DNA from: Flavobacterium sp. KS-LB2 | Lineage (GTDB): Bacteria > Bacteroidota > Bacteroidia > Flavobacteriales > Flavobacteriaceae | NCBI RefSeq assembly: GCF_036895565.1 | Contig: NZ_CP145904.1 | Coordinates: forward strand, 3,286,001 to 3,350,000 | Length of the DNA stretch: 64,000 nucleotides | Direction of reading: 5' to 3' | Shown: positions 8,312 through 17,987 of the stretch, piece by piece | Position numbering within the stretch: position 1 is the first letter of the stretch | Layout: each line of letters begins with the position of its first letter | Notes under the pieces: model-generated | Told to the model about the DNA's origin: nothing | What the model saw: the letters and a program-made list of their open reading frames with translations, nothing else | Database searches by the model: none | Position numbers and translations under genes: made by a program

Positions 8312-8692
8312 TTACTTATTAGTCCAATAATCAACAACGGTAACTTTATCTGGTGCCGGACTCAAAACAGCTACAAAAGCTTTATGCTCTGGATGAATAA
8401 GATACGCATCTCTATCAGCTTCGCTATTGAACGTTATGGTAAAACAATGTGTTAAACCATTATTCAAGTTTTCAGGACTGTTGTTAATGCCCCATTCGAA
8501 AGCCTTGATTAGTGTAATTTTATGTTCCAAATTCTTGAAAGCAGTCACTACTTTACCAATAGCTGCAGGATCCGTTCCTTCCTTCCAACCAAATAGTACT
8601 ACATGTCTAAGTTGTTGTTTTGGTTTATCTTCTTGGGCATTCACAGTATAACTTGAAATTAAAATAAGGGTTAAAAGCAGTAGTTTTTTCAT
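8312..8692 (-). CDS. Exported Dabb (A/B barrel) domain protein
   Basis: The 126-residue product has a signal peptide (MKKLLLLTLILISSYTVNAQ) followed by a ferredoxin-like Dabb domain: LRHVVLFGWKEGTD, FEWGINNSPENLNNGLTH, HCFTITFNSEADRDAYL, HPEHKAFV and a closing VVDYW. Dabb proteins form dimeric alpha/beta barrels; their roles range from stress proteins to small-molecule enzymes, so no substrate can be named. The open frame starts at 8716, but the Met at 8692 starts a normal signal peptide and is preferred. It stands alone, convergent with nhaA. Confidence 0.82.
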   Translation of the reverse strand: MKKLLLLTLILISSYTVNAQEDKPKQQLRHVVLFGWKEGTDPAAIGKVVTAFKNLEHKITLIKAFEWGINNSPENLNNGLTHCFTITFNSEADRDAYLIHPEHKAFVAVLSPAPDKVTVVDYWTNK

Positions 8693-8837
8693 GATTTTTT
8701 TATTTAAATATTTCACATTAATCTTCTTGTTGTTCCAGTGACTCTTTATTAATAATCGTATTCACGTGAAGGATAGAAGCAAGCTACCGAAGTAGCGCGT
8801 ATAGCCTGAACGTATTACAAAAAGGGTCATTTTACCG

Positions 8838-9614
8838 TTATCCCTTGATTTGTTTTAATGAAGTTTTGATTCCTCGTATCAAAGACGAACTGAATCCGTG
8901 CATTTCCATTTCGTTCAATCCAGCAATGGTACAGCCTTGTGGTGTGGTGACACGGTCAATTAATTGTTCTGGATGTACTTTTTCTTCTAGTAGCATTTCG
9001 GCAGCGCCTTTTACAGTTTGCGCTGAAATGGCTAATGCAGTTTGCCAGTCAAATCCTATTTCAATTCCCGCTTGCATCGACGCGCGGATATATCGCAACG
9101 CAAAAGCTGTTCCGCTGGCTGCCAAAACGGTTGCCGCATCCATTAATTTTTCGTCAATAATAGGAGCGGTTCCCAAACTCTGAAAAAGGGCGACTACGTC
9201 TTGTGCTTTCTCTTTGTCTTTTTCATGGAATGCAATACAGGTAGCTGATGCGCCAAATTGTGCGGCGATATTAGGCATGATTCTGATCGCACTATTAGCC
9301 GAACCGATTTTGTTTTGCAAATTTTCAATAGACAATCCACTCACTGCGGAAGCGATAATTTTATTGAAAATTTCAGGTAGGATTTCGGCTAAAACAGTAT
9401 CGACTTGGTACGGTTTTATCGTTAAAATAATGATATCAGCTTCCTGAATCTGGAGAATATTATTAGTGGAAACTGTTGCACCTAATTTTTCAAGATACAG
9501 AATACTGGATGTGTTTCTTCGGGTTATAGTAACTCGATTTTCTGGTGAAAATTTTGATAATCCTAATGCGATAGAAACACCTAAGTTTCCTCCGCCAATG
9601 ATGTGTACTTTCAT
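8838..9614 (-). CDS. proC: Pyrroline-5-carboxylate reductase
   Basis: The 258-residue protein has the N-terminal Rossmann motif VHIIGGGNLGVSIALGL, the NADPH-site pattern ITRRN, LTIKPYQV and the ProC C-terminal signature VTTPQGCTIAGLNEME. It catalyses the last step of proline synthesis, reducing 1-pyrroline-5-carboxylate to proline in the cytoplasm. Length is normal for the family. No other proline genes are adjacent; the next upstream gene is mgtE, separated by about 150 nt with a hairpin repeat. Confidence 0.93.
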   Translation of the reverse strand: MKVHIIGGGNLGVSIALGLSKFSPENRVTITRRNTSSILYLEKLGATVSTNNILQIQEADIIILTIKPYQVDTVLAEILPEIFNKIIASAVSGLSIENLQNKIGSANSAIRIMPNIAAQFGASATCIAFHEKDKEKAQDVVALFQSLGTAPIIDEKLMDAATVLAASGTAFALRYIRASMQAGIEIGFDWQTALAISAQTVKGAAEMLLEEKVHPEQLIDRVTTPQGCTIAGLNEMEMHGFSSSLIRGIKTSLKQIKG

Positions 9615-9625
9615 GCTGGTTGTGG

Positions 9626-9676
9626 TTTTTCCTCTCCCTAACCCCTATCCAAAAGGTAGCGTTCTGTTAGGGAAAA
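9626..9676. repeat. Intergenic hairpin (CCCTAAC ... GTTAGGG)
   Basis: TTTTTCC-CCCTAAC at 9626-9642 pairs with GTTAGGGAAAA at 9666-9676. It lies just upstream of proC within a pyrimidine-rich spacer behind mgtE. It may be an mgtE terminator for minus-strand transcription or a dispersed element. Confidence 0.45.
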
Positions 9677-9761
9677 GTGTTGGTTGTGTAGTTATAGTTG
9701 TATTAGTTCGTCCTTTAATTCCCTTTCAATATTCTATTCTCTTTATTCTATCCTCTTTCTC

Positions 9762-11114
9762 TTAAAACCCTAAAATCATTTTTGCTATCGAAAAATAAAT
9801 CAGAATTCCGCAAATATCATTGCTCGTTGTGATGAACGGTCCAGTAGCCAAAGCAGGGTCAATACCAAATTTATCCAGTAATAACGGAACAAAAGTTCCT
9901 ATTAATGAAGCAATAATAATTACCGACATCAATGCTACGGTAACAATAATTCCAATTATAATTTCAACATTCAACAGAAAATGACTTCCTAAAAATAATA
10001 TTGTAGCCAAAATAAGTCCGTTTAATAAACTTAGTGATACTTCTTTTACCAATCTATTAAATAACGATCCACTCAACGTATTGTTTGCCAAACCCTGCAC
10101 AATAATTGCTGAGGATTGTACGCCAACATTTCCTGCCATGGCGGCAATCAATGGCGTAAAAAAGAACAAATTGCCATGTTCAAGCATCGCACCTTCAAAT
10201 AATCCTAGCACTTTTACGGAAATAAAACCACCTAAAAGAGCCAAAACTAGCCAAGGCAAACGTGCTTTTGTATGTTCAAAAATACTGTCATCTGCTTCTA
10301 CGTCTTGTGAGATACCCGCAGCCAACTGGTAATCCTCATCGGCTTCGTCCTTGATTACATCTACAATGTCATCAATGGTGATTCGGCCTACTAAGCGTCC
10401 TAACTCATCTACAACTGGAATGGCCTCTAAATCGTATTTTTGCATGATTCGCGCCACCTCAACATCTTCAGTATCTACTTTAACTGAGTTCAATTTTCTG
10501 ATATAAACATCGTTAATAGGCGTTCTAGAAGAAGTGGTCAATAAATCCTTAAGTGACAAACGTCCTTTGAGTCGGTCCTCATCATCTACGACATAAATCG
10601 AGTGCACTCTGGAAATATTTTCGGCCTGAATTCGCATTTCTTTTACACACGTAAGCACATTCCAATTTTCATTGACTTTAACCAATTCCTTGTGCATGAT
10701 TCCACCTGCGGTATCTTCGTCATAACGCAATAAGTCAACAATATCTTTGGCATGCTCAACATCCTGAAGTTCTGATATTACTTCAGCTTTCAAATCTTGT
10801 GAAAGCTCTGCAATAATATCAGCTGCATCATTGGTTTCCAGCTCATCTAATTCTTCCGCAATCTCTTTTGGCGAAAGCCTGCTTAATATATTTTCGCGCA
10901 AATCATCTTCTAATTCCAGAAGAATTTCGGCGGTTTTTTCACTGTCTAAAACTTTAAAAATATAGGTTGCTTCATTAAAATCAAGCTCATCTAGAATTTC
11001 AGCAATATCAGCATGGTGCATGTCATTCAATAAAACTTCCAGCTGCTGGTCGTTTTTGCTTTGAATGAGTTGCTCTAATTCCTGAATTAGTACTTTGCTG
11101 ATTTTAAACTCCAT
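9762..11114 (-). CDS. mgtE: Magnesium transporter MgtE
   Basis: The 450-residue protein has the three-part MgtE layout: an acidic helical N-domain (about 1-130), two CBS domains (about 135-255, with [10 protein letters not shown] and [14 protein letters not shown]), a connecting helix and five transmembrane helices carrying [17 protein letters not shown], the GNxGxQ-type selectivity region. MgtE is a dimeric Mg2+ channel in the inner membrane that closes when Mg2+ binds the cytosolic domains. The ATG lies inside the end of rsmA (11-nt overlap), so the two are transcribed together. The same rsmA-mgtE order occurs in other flavobacteria, as I recall. Confidence 0.94.
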   Translation of the reverse strand: MEFKISKVLIQELEQLIQSKNDQQLEVLLNDMHHADIAEILDELDFNEATYIFKVLDSEKTAEILLELEDDLRENILSRLSPKEIAEELDELETNDAADIIAELSQDLKAEVISELQDVEHAKDIVDLLRYDEDTAGGIMHKELVKVNENWNVLTCVKEMRIQAENISRVHSIYVVDDEDRLKGRLSLKDLLTTSSRTPINDVYIRKLNSVKVDTEDVEVARIMQKYDLEAIPVVDELGRLVGRITIDDIVDVIKDEADEDYQLAAGISQDVEADDSIFEHTKARLPWLVLALLGGFISVKVLGLFEGAMLEHGNLFFFTPLIAAMAGNVGVQSSAIIVQGLANNTLSGSLFNRLVKEVSLSLLNGLILATILFLGSHFLLNVEIIIGIIVTVALMSVIIIASLIGTFVPLLLDKFGIDPALATGPFITTSNDICGILIYFSIAKMILGF

Positions 11115-11883
11115 CGGCTTCTATTTTTTGGGTAAGTTCAATGAACTGTTCTACATTTAATTGTTCTGGTCGAAGGTTGAAAATTTCATCTTCTCTCAAA
11201 CTATCGGACAAATTTAAGGTTTTTAAACTATTTCGTAACGTTTTACGTCGTTGTTGAAAAGCGGTTTTTACTACGGTGAAAAACAACTTTTCGCCACATG
11301 GCAAACTGTAATCTTTCTTCCTGCGCAAACGTAAAACACCTGATTTTACCTTTGGTGGCGGAATAAAAACATTTTCATCTACCGTGAATAAATATTCGGC
11401 ATCGTAAAAGGCTTGAACCAAAACCGATAGAATTCCATAGGCTTTTGTTCCTTTTTTTTCACAAATACGCTGCGCCACTTCTTTCTGGAACATTCCAGCA
11501 AATTCGGGAATCTGATCGCGGTATTCCAAAGTTCTAAACACAATTTGTGTCGAAATATTATACGGAAAATTCCCAATGATTGCGAATTGTTTCCCTTCGA
11601 AAATTTCGTTAACGTTGTATTTCAGGAAATCTTTAGAAATGATTCTGTCTTTTAATTTTGGATAATTTTGATCCAAATAGGTCACTGATTCCGTATCGAT
11701 TTCAATAACGTAGGTATTCACTGGTTTATCCAATAAATATTTTGTCAAAACACCCATTCCCGGACCTATCTCCAGTACATCATCATATCCTTCTAAATTC
11801 AACGTGTCGGCAATATCTTTTGCAATGCTTTCGTCTTTAAGAAAGTGCTGTCCGAGGTGTTTTTTGGCTGTTACTTTTTCCAT
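11104..11883 (-). CDS. rsmA: 16S rRNA (adenine1518/1519-N6)-dimethyltransferase
   Basis: The 259-residue protein is KsgA/RsmA. It has the N-terminal [12 protein letters not shown] motif, the SAM-binding [11 protein letters not shown], an acidic residue in YVIEIDTE, and the catalytic NFPYN (family N-L/F-P-Y). It dimethylates two adjacent adenines in helix 45 of 16S rRNA during small-subunit maturation. The start at 11883 directly precedes the conserved motif. The gene overlaps mgtE downstream by 11 nt. Confidence 0.95.
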   Translation of the reverse strand: MEKVTAKKHLGQHFLKDESIAKDIADTLNLEGYDDVLEIGPGMGVLTKYLLDKPVNTYVIEIDTESVTYLDQNYPKLKDRIISKDFLKYNVNEIFEGKQFAIIGNFPYNISTQIVFRTLEYRDQIPEFAGMFQKEVAQRICEKKGTKAYGILSVLVQAFYDAEYLFTVDENVFIPPPKVKSGVLRLRRKKDYSLPCGEKLFFTVVKTAFQQRRKTLRNSLKTLNLSDSLREDEIFNLRPEQLNVEQFIELTQKIEADGV

Positions 11884-11903
11884 TTTTTATTTTTTTCCAC
11901 GAA

Positions 11904-11919
11904 TCCCGAAGCTTCGGGA
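11904..11919. repeat. Perfect 16-bp palindrome TCCCGAAGCTTCGGGA
   Basis: It lies in the 198-nt spacer between the rsmA start and the DUF4286 stop. Similar TCCCGA/TCGGGA hairpins occur at 57942-57957, so it is probably part of a dispersed extragenic family. Confidence 0.5.
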
Positions 11920-12056
11920 ACTAAGGCTCAAAGTGTATTTTTTATCTATTTTCTGAATTGGGGATCGTAATTTGCGCCCTTTAATTATACTGTTTTTACA
12001 ATCTCAACTTTGCAAATTGTGAATTCAAGTTGTAATTCAAAAGACAACCTGAATGT

Positions 12057-12080
12057 AATTGCTTCTTTCCTCGCAATGAC
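12057..12080. repeat. Half copy of a GTCATTGcGAGGAA..AAGCAAT dispersed repeat
   Basis: The reverse complement reads GTCATTGCGAGGAAAGAAGC and continues AATT. It matches the repeat at 57875-57897 with three mismatches in the shared 23 positions. It abuts the stop codon of the DUF4286 gene. Confidence 0.6.
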
Positions 12081-12081
12081 T

Positions 12082-12393
12082 CTAATAATCTGCGATCAAT
12101 TCTAGTTCTGTTCTAAAAGCAAGCATTTTATCTCCAAATAATTTCGCTCCTTCTTCACGAAAACCTGGCGCATCCTGTTGATAATATCTCTCCAGAGTTT
12201 CTTTGCTATCCGTTGTATATTGCACCGAATACGTTACGCCGCCCATTTCTTCTTCAATTAAAACACGAACCATTCTGGCCGCGGTGAATTTTCCTGTAGC
12301 CAAAATTTCAGGAATGTGCTTGTGTTGCATCCAAATCATCCATTGATCGTGAACGCTTTCGTGTATGTTTGTGGTAACGTTGTATAGTATCAT
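12082..12393 (-). CDS. DUF4286 family protein
   Basis: The 103-residue protein starts MILYNVTTNIHESVHDQWM and contains HIPEILATGKF, YSVQYTTDS and RYYQQDAPGFREEG, the hallmark segments of DUF4286. This family has a small ferredoxin-like fold similar to Dabb proteins, is nearly universal in Bacteroidota, and has no established function. There is no signal peptide, so it is presumably cytoplasmic. It stands between a TPR-protein operon and rsmA-mgtE with spacers on both sides. Confidence 0.85.
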   Translation of the reverse strand: MILYNVTTNIHESVHDQWMIWMQHKHIPEILATGKFTAARMVRVLIEEEMGGVTYSVQYTTDSKETLERYYQQDAPGFREEGAKLFGDKMLAFRTELELIADY

Positions 12394-12485
12394 TTTTTTG
12401 TAGTATAAATTTAAATAGATTGCTAATTTTTCTTTCTTTCTAAATCTGCAATCTAAAATCGTTAATCATAAATCTAAAATCCTCT

Positions 12486-14261
12486 TTAAAGATTCGTATC
12501 TCCTCGCAACTGCCTGAATTTCTTTCTTGCTTCTACAAAATAAATACTGTCCTGATGATTGAACAATATCTTTTCATAGAGCGGTTTTGCTTTTTCAGGC
12601 AGTGATTGTTTATTGTAAATTTCTGCCGAAAAATACAAGGCTTCGTCTATATAAATTCCGTCGCTATGTTGGTCTATAATCATTTGGTATTGGCTTAAAG
12701 CCAAAGCAAAATCGCCTTTCTTTTCGTATATTTTACCTAATCGCAACAAGGTCGCAGCCTCAATTTCTTGTCCTTTATGATTTTTCAAAATCGTCTGAAA
12801 CTGCGTTACCGCTTCCTGATTCCTGTTTTGATACAACAGATAATCTCCTTTTGCAAATTGTTTCAAAGCCGTTTGTGTCGAATCAGCTGCAGTATTGTCG
12901 TTTATCAATAGAAAATATTCCAAAGCGTCATTCGCAATCAACTGCGTATTCGCTGATTTCAATTCCTTAAACTGTTTCAATGCCCACGCAAAATCAGTTT
13001 TGAAATAACTTGTTTTTGCGGCTTTCAAACTGGCTTCATGGGCCATTACATCATTCTTCAAATCCAATTCTATCTGCGAATAATAGATCAAAGCCTGATT
13101 AAATTTTTCCTCGAAAAGCAGAATATCTGCAAGTTCCATTTTGGCATAAGCCACTTGATAATCGTTCAACTGCAATTCCAGCGCTCTCTTGACAATTGCC
13201 TTTCCTTCTTCTGGTTTTTTCAAGCTAAATGCTGTGAAATGTGCCTGAATCAGCTGCAAAGATAAGGTAAAAGGACTTATTTCAAATTGCTTTAATAAAG
13301 CGTCTAATTCTGTGCTGATAGATGTAAAGTCTTTTTCAGACGCTTTTTCAATTTTCATCGTAAGCAAATACGAGTTCGCTTGGATAATCAATTCTAAATC
13401 CTGTGTATTTTCTAATACAAAGCCTAATATTTCCTTAGCTGCTTCCTGATTCTCTTCTTCAATCGCCAGTTGTCCTAAATTCACAATATTGGCAAGCGTT
13501 TCTGGATTGCGTTTGTAAATGGCTTTTTCCTGAATAAATGCTTTTTCGAACTCTTTCTGCTGTACATAAAACCAACTTAAATAATGATTCCAGAATATAT
13601 CTTGATTTTTCTGGGTTCTTAGAATTAGTGCCTTACGCAAGAGTTCATTGAAGTTTGCGTCTCCTTCATCAACCATAAAACGAACCAGTTGGTTTTGGAT
13701 TCGAATAGAGTTTTGAGGATTGGCAAACGCTTCATCCAGAAAAGTAGCAATCATCATTTCCATATTAGACAATTGACCGTAAAGCAACCCTATTTGATAA
13801 TTGAAATTAAAATTTGGTTCTAGTTCTGTTGCAGTTTGGTAGGATTTCAGCGCATAATCTAACAACACTTTCTTTTCAAAAGCATTTGAAATTCCGTACA
13901 CTTCATTTGGATTTTTCCTAATTCTATCCAAGGCCTGATCGTAGTATGTCTTGGCTTTAGCATCGTTTTTTTGCAACTGAAAATTATAGCCTAATTCTAC
14001 AAGTATGTTTCCTTGATTGTATTTTATAAGTCGTTGTTGAAGCGCTTTTTCGGCACTTTCAAACTGTTGCAATTGCTGGGAACAATCGATTATTCTTAAA
14101 AAATACTGTGAATTTAATGGAATCTCTTGCAGTAACTCTTCGTAGCTAATTTTTGCTTTTTCAAAATCGCCTTTGTCATAATAATACTGTGCTAATTGTT
14201 CGTTTTGTGAAAAACAAACCAATGAAAAAAACAGGGTAATATGTAGAAAGAGTTTTTTCAT
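12486..14261 (-). CDS. Exported tetratricopeptide-repeat protein
   Basis: The product of 591 residues begins with a signal peptide (MKKLFLHITLFFSLVCFSQ) and is otherwise almost entirely TPR-like helix pairs. Clear units are LAQYYYDKGDFEKAKISYEE near the N-terminus and LLRLGKIYEKKGDFALALSQ and YFSAEIYNKQSLPEKAKPLY near the C-terminus. It is probably a periplasmic scaffold. The ATG is one base after the stop of the preceding gene, so the two are translationally coupled; the longer frame from 14282 would overlap that gene and spoil the signal peptide. Partners and function are not evident. Confidence 0.85.
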   Translation of the reverse strand: MKKLFLHITLFFSLVCFSQNEQLAQYYYDKGDFEKAKISYEELLQEIPLNSQYFLRIIDCSQQLQQFESAEKALQQRLIKYNQGNILVELGYNFQLQKNDAKAKTYYDQALDRIRKNPNEVYGISNAFEKKVLLDYALKSYQTATELEPNFNFNYQIGLLYGQLSNMEMMIATFLDEAFANPQNSIRIQNQLVRFMVDEGDANFNELLRKALILRTQKNQDIFWNHYLSWFYVQQKEFEKAFIQEKAIYKRNPETLANIVNLGQLAIEEENQEAAKEILGFVLENTQDLELIIQANSYLLTMKIEKASEKDFTSISTELDALLKQFEISPFTLSLQLIQAHFTAFSLKKPEEGKAIVKRALELQLNDYQVAYAKMELADILLFEEKFNQALIYYSQIELDLKNDVMAHEASLKAAKTSYFKTDFAWALKQFKELKSANTQLIANDALEYFLLINDNTAADSTQTALKQFAKGDYLLYQNRNQEAVTQFQTILKNHKGQEIEAATLLRLGKIYEKKGDFALALSQYQMIIDQHSDGIYIDEALYFSAEIYNKQSLPEKAKPLYEKILFNHQDSIYFVEARKKFRQLRGDTNL

Positions 14262-14262
14262 A

Positions 14263-14946
14263 TTATTGCCATCCAAAATCAATATTTTTTTCTATGTTAC
14301 TGAAGGTTAATTCATTTTTAGCATCGATTTTAGACCATTGAGTCTTGGCTTTGCTTTTTTTAGGAAAAAACTCATTTTCTCCTTTAGTGATACTTTTCTT
14401 TTTGGTTAAGAAATTATAACTTGATTCTTCAATTTCTCCCGATGATCTATGAATTGAAAAAGTATCATATCCAATAAGTACAAATTGATTGTTTTGAAAT
14501 CTAAACGTATAATCATTAACGTTTATTTCCCAAGACCCACAACTCAAGAAATATCTTAGAGATAATTTCAACAAACCTCTAGAAATTTGAATGCCTTTAC
14601 CGCTCAAAAAGGGATCCTCAAGACAAGTACTTTCTATATCTCCTTCAGGATGAATAGCAATTTTATTTTTTTTATCTAAATAAAACTTGTTTTCACTATT
14701 CTTAAATAAAACTAATAAAAACCTTGGATTAGTATTTAAAGTAGTTTCTCCTAAACCGTCATTCGCAATAAAATTTTCTTTATTTGTATCTTCTATGACT
14801 AAAACTAAATCATCTATTTTATCCGCATTTAAATCTCCTTGTGTTTTAGCAATTACCTTCCAATTTTTAGGCACGAAATCCATTTCGTTTTGGGCGAAAG
14901 CAAATAGCGAGAAAAACAAAGTACCATACAAAAAAATATTTTTCAT
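14263..14946 (-). CDS. Exported protein of unknown function
   Basis: The 227-residue product has a signal peptide (MKNIFLYGTLFFSLFAFAQ). Residues 35-55 read TQGDLNADKIDDLVLVIED, which resembles a single FG-GAP/EF-type loop (D-x-N-x-D-x-x-D-D) found in integrin-like repeats and many Bacteroidota exported proteins. The rest is beta-rich with two Cys. I do not recognise the family. It is the first gene of a two-gene unit with the TPR protein, which starts one base after its stop, so they may act together in the periplasm. Confidence 0.75.
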   Translation of the reverse strand: MKNIFLYGTLFFSLFAFAQNEMDFVPKNWKVIAKTQGDLNADKIDDLVLVIEDTNKENFIANDGLGETTLNTNPRFLLVLFKNSENKFYLDKKNKIAIHPEGDIESTCLEDPFLSGKGIQISRGLLKLSLRYFLSCGSWEINVNDYTFRFQNNQFVLIGYDTFSIHRSSGEIEESSYNFLTKKKSITKGENEFFPKKSKAKTQWSKIDAKNELTFSNIEKNIDFGWQ

Positions 14947-14952
14947 CTTGAA

Positions 14953-15037
14953 AGTGTTCAGTATTCAGTGTTCAGTTTGCTAAACGGTGTATTGTCCAAA
15001 AAGCTAACTGAACACCGATCACTGAGGACTGAACACT
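14953..15037. repeat. Large imperfect inverted repeat built of CAGTgTTCAGT units
   Basis: The left arm (14953-14977, AGTGTTCAGTATTCAGTGTT...) pairs with the right arm (15006-15037, which ends GGACTGAACACT). TTCAGT or ACTGAA recurs five times. It fills the spacer behind serS and in front of the small exported protein, and could end serS-distal transcription or be a dispersed element. Confidence 0.6.
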
Positions 15038-15039
15038 AA

Positions 15040-16311
15040 TTAATTTATAATATCAAACCCACAGTACGGACGCAAAACCTCAGGAATTACGATCCCCTCT
15101 GGAGTTTGGTAATTTTCTAAAATTCCAGCTAAAACTCTTGGCAAAGCCAATGCACTTCCGTTTAAAGTGTGTGCCAATTGATTTTTTCCGTCTTTATCTT
15201 TGAAACGCAATTTCAAACGATTCGCTTGAAAAGTCTCAAAATTAGAAACCGAACTGATTTCTAACCAACGATCCTGCGCTGTAGAAAACACTTCAAAATC
15301 ATACGTCAAAGCCGATGTGAAACCCATATCACCACCACAAAGACGCAATATTCTATATGGTAATTTCAATTCTTGTAATATATTTTTAACGTGTTCTACC
15401 ATTCCGTCCAACGCTTCATACGATTTATCAGGATGTTCAACACGTACAATTTCGACTTTATCAAATTGATGCAAACGGTTCAATCCACGTACATGCGCAC
15501 CGTAAGAACCTGCTTCACGACGGAAACATGGCGTGTAAGCTGTAGTTAAAACTGGCAATTCACTTTCGTTTAAAATTACATCACGAAACAAATTCGTCAC
15601 AGGAACCTCAGCCGTTGGAATCAAGTACAAATCATCGGTTTTATCATGGTACATTTGCCCTTCTTTGTCTGGCAATTGTCCCGTTCCATAAGCCGACGCT
15701 TCATTTACCATGTGCGGAACCTGAACTTCATTGTATCCTGCAGCCGTATTTTTATCCAAGAAATAATTGATCAAGGCACGTTGTAATCGTGCTCCTTTTC
15801 CTTTATAAACCGGAAATCCTGCACCCGTGATTTTTACACCCAATTCAAAATCGATGATGTCGTATTTTTTTACTAATTCCCAATGTGGTTGTGCTCCTTC
15901 ATACAAAACTGGAATCTCTCCTTCTTCAAAAACGTTTAGGTTTTCCTCTGGTGTTTTTCCAATAGGAACAATATCCGCAGGAAGATTAGGCAATGTATAT
16001 AATTTTTCTAAAAGTTCAGCGGCAAGTACTTCAGCAGTTTCCGCTAGCACTTTGCTTTTCTCTTTGTTTAAAATGGTTTTTTCTTTTAAGATTGCGGCTT
16101 TGGCTTTCTCGCCACTTTTCATCAATTCACCAATATCTTTGGATAATTTATTAGATTCGGATAAAATATTGTCAAGTTCCACTTGCGTAGCCCGACGTTT
16201 TTCATCCAGTTGTACCACCTCTTCAACAACACTTGTAGCATCGATGTTTCTCTTTGCCAAAGCCTTGATTACTTTTTCTTGATTCTCTCTAATAAATGCG
16301 ATTTGTAACAT
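15040..16311 (-). CDS. serS: Seryl-tRNA synthetase
   Basis: The 423-residue class II synthetase has an N-terminal helical arm (about 27-110, Lys/Glu-rich coiled coil that contacts the tRNA variable arm). It carries motif 2 (FRREAGSYGAHVRGLNRLHQF) and motif 3-type LEISSVSNFETFQANRLKLRF with NGSALALPRVLAGILE. It charges tRNA-Ser in the cytoplasm. The open frame reaches 16353, but a TAAATTTG promoter box lies across that start, and MLQIAFIRENQEKV is the family N-terminus, so 16311 is chosen. Confidence 0.95.
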   Translation of the reverse strand: MLQIAFIRENQEKVIKALAKRNIDATSVVEEVVQLDEKRRATQVELDNILSESNKLSKDIGELMKSGEKAKAAILKEKTILNKEKSKVLAETAEVLAAELLEKLYTLPNLPADIVPIGKTPEENLNVFEEGEIPVLYEGAQPHWELVKKYDIIDFELGVKITGAGFPVYKGKGARLQRALINYFLDKNTAAGYNEVQVPHMVNEASAYGTGQLPDKEGQMYHDKTDDLYLIPTAEVPVTNLFRDVILNESELPVLTTAYTPCFRREAGSYGAHVRGLNRLHQFDKVEIVRVEHPDKSYEALDGMVEHVKNILQELKLPYRILRLCGGDMGFTSALTYDFEVFSTAQDRWLEISSVSNFETFQANRLKLRFKDKDGKNQLAHTLNGSALALPRVLAGILENYQTPEGIVIPEVLRPYCGFDIIN

Positions 16312-16350
16312 AGCTTGATTTTTTTGCGCTAACTTTTTTAATAATGGAAG

Positions 16351-16358
16351 CAAATTTA
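16351..16358 (-). promoter_or_regulatory. Bacteroidota -7 box for serS
   Basis: On the minus strand it reads TAAATTTG (TAnnTTTG). A TTTG lies 24 bp upstream at 16386-16383, slightly farther than the usual spacing. Its position excludes the upstream in-frame start at 16353. Confidence 0.5.
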
Positions 16359-16489
16359 AGGAAATGTTTGATAGTAACGGAACAAAGTACGGAACAAAGT
16401 TGAGAGGAAAAGCGATTTCGCTGTAGTAAAAAAAACAGAGCTTATAAATCGAACGTATTTGCTAGTTAAAAAGCATTTGTAGTTTGCTA

Positions 16490-17878
16490 TTATTCATTAG
16501 GAATACTAAACATAAAGGTACATCCTTCGTTTTCCTTGCTATGAACCGAAATAGAGCCTTGATGCTTCTCTACAAAATCTTTACACAACATAAGACCAAG
16601 ACCTGTGCCCAATTCTTCATGAGTTCCTGTAGTCGATTTTTTACTGTTAATATCAAAAAGCGTATTGATATTTTCAGACGATAGACCAATACCGTTGTCT
16701 TTTACATAAAACACGAATTGTTTTCTTTCTTTGTCCATCGAGATCGTTACTTGGCCGTTAGTATTGGTGAATTTTATCGCATTCGAAATTAAATTCCGAA
16801 AAATAGTTTCAAGCATATTAGCATCAGCCGTAACAAATTGTTCTAGTGGAATTTCAGACTTGATGGTAATGCTTTTATACTCGGCATGTTTCGATAGTAA
16901 TGAGATGGTTCTATTAACAATGGCACTTACTTCAACTTTTGATGGGTTAAAATCAATACGTCCGGTTTGTGATTGTGCCCATGAAAGCAGGTTTTCTAAG
17001 AGAGAAAATGTATTCTTTGAGGATTGGTAAATCAGCTGAATAAACTCCTCACGTTCTTCATTAACAATGTTGTTTTCCTTTTCCAGTAACATTTCAGACA
17101 AACCCAAAATTCCATTAAAAGAACCTCTTAAATCGTGTGCTATTATAGAGAAAAAAGCATCTTTATCGCTCAATAGTTTTTTTATTTGAATCTCCTTTTC
17201 CTCTTGCAGCAACAATAAATATCCTACTCCACTGCTTATTAGAACCAGAAAAGTAATGAGAAAAACCATTTTCTGAGTAACGTCTGTCGAGTATAAACTT
17301 GTAGTTGTGTTAATCAAAGGGTAAATGATCCTAAAGAGCAAGACCACTAAGATTATCCCGTAATTGCACGCTAATAATCTCCTAAACAAACTAGTATGCA
17401 ATTCTTTAAAAAATAGATACGTAGGCATCACTAACAAAATAAAAAAGAAAAAAGATGCTGCAGACACCCTTATATTACTATCGTATTCGAGCCAAACTAC
17501 AATATAAAAACCTAGCAAAGCAATGATAAAAAGCACTAGTTGTATTAAGTGATTTTTTCTAGTACTTATTTTGACAATCATTAACATAGCAATAGACTCA
17601 AAATAATAACTCACAAAAAACAATGTATTGGGTACTAGGAAATTGATAGGACTATAACTCACAGTATCTGTCCTTACAAAAAAGGCTAGCCACCCAACAG
17701 CTTGAAAAATCTTGGAAAAACCAAATATTAAAAAGTGTTTTCTAGTATCGTTACGAAAATTAGAAAGTAAAAAAATAAATACAAGAATGGCAAGGGTAAA
17801 ATTTCCCCAAAATAAAAAACCCATTGCACTCCGTATGTCAAGCGTAAATAATTTTAAAATTTGATTTAGAACTTCCAT
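16490..17878 (-). CDS. Membrane sensor histidine kinase without adjacent response regulator
   Basis: The 462-residue protein has about seven hydrophobic helices in residues 15-230, with very short loops and no large periplasmic domain. A short coiled linker leads to a HisKA domain (FFSIIAHDLRGSFNGILGLSE, phospho-His in AHDLR) and a HATPase_c domain with NLISNAIKFTN (N box), VKDNGIGLS (G1) and GTGLGLMLCKDFVEKH (G2). All catalytic motifs look intact. The signal may be sensed in or near the membrane. No receiver-domain gene lies nearby, so its partner must be elsewhere. A TAATTTTG box (17919-17912) could be its promoter. Confidence 0.9.
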   Translation of the reverse strand: MEVLNQILKLFTLDIRSAMGFLFWGNFTLAILVFIFLLSNFRNDTRKHFLIFGFSKIFQAVGWLAFFVRTDTVSYSPINFLVPNTLFFVSYYFESIAMLMIVKISTRKNHLIQLVLFIIALLGFYIVVWLEYDSNIRVSAASFFFFILLVMPTYLFFKELHTSLFRRLLACNYGIILVVLLFRIIYPLINTTTSLYSTDVTQKMVFLITFLVLISSGVGYLLLLQEEKEIQIKKLLSDKDAFFSIIAHDLRGSFNGILGLSEMLLEKENNIVNEEREEFIQLIYQSSKNTFSLLENLLSWAQSQTGRIDFNPSKVEVSAIVNRTISLLSKHAEYKSITIKSEIPLEQFVTADANMLETIFRNLISNAIKFTNTNGQVTISMDKERKQFVFYVKDNGIGLSSENINTLFDINSKKSTTGTHEELGTGLGLMLCKDFVEKHQGSISVHSKENEGCTFMFSIPNE

Positions 17879-17987
17879 TTTTATAGTTATTAAAAAACAT
17901 ATCGGTCTTTACAAAATTAAGCATATTATACGTACAAAAATGAAATTAAAAAACTATTTATCAACTGATTTAACAGAACGAGAACGA

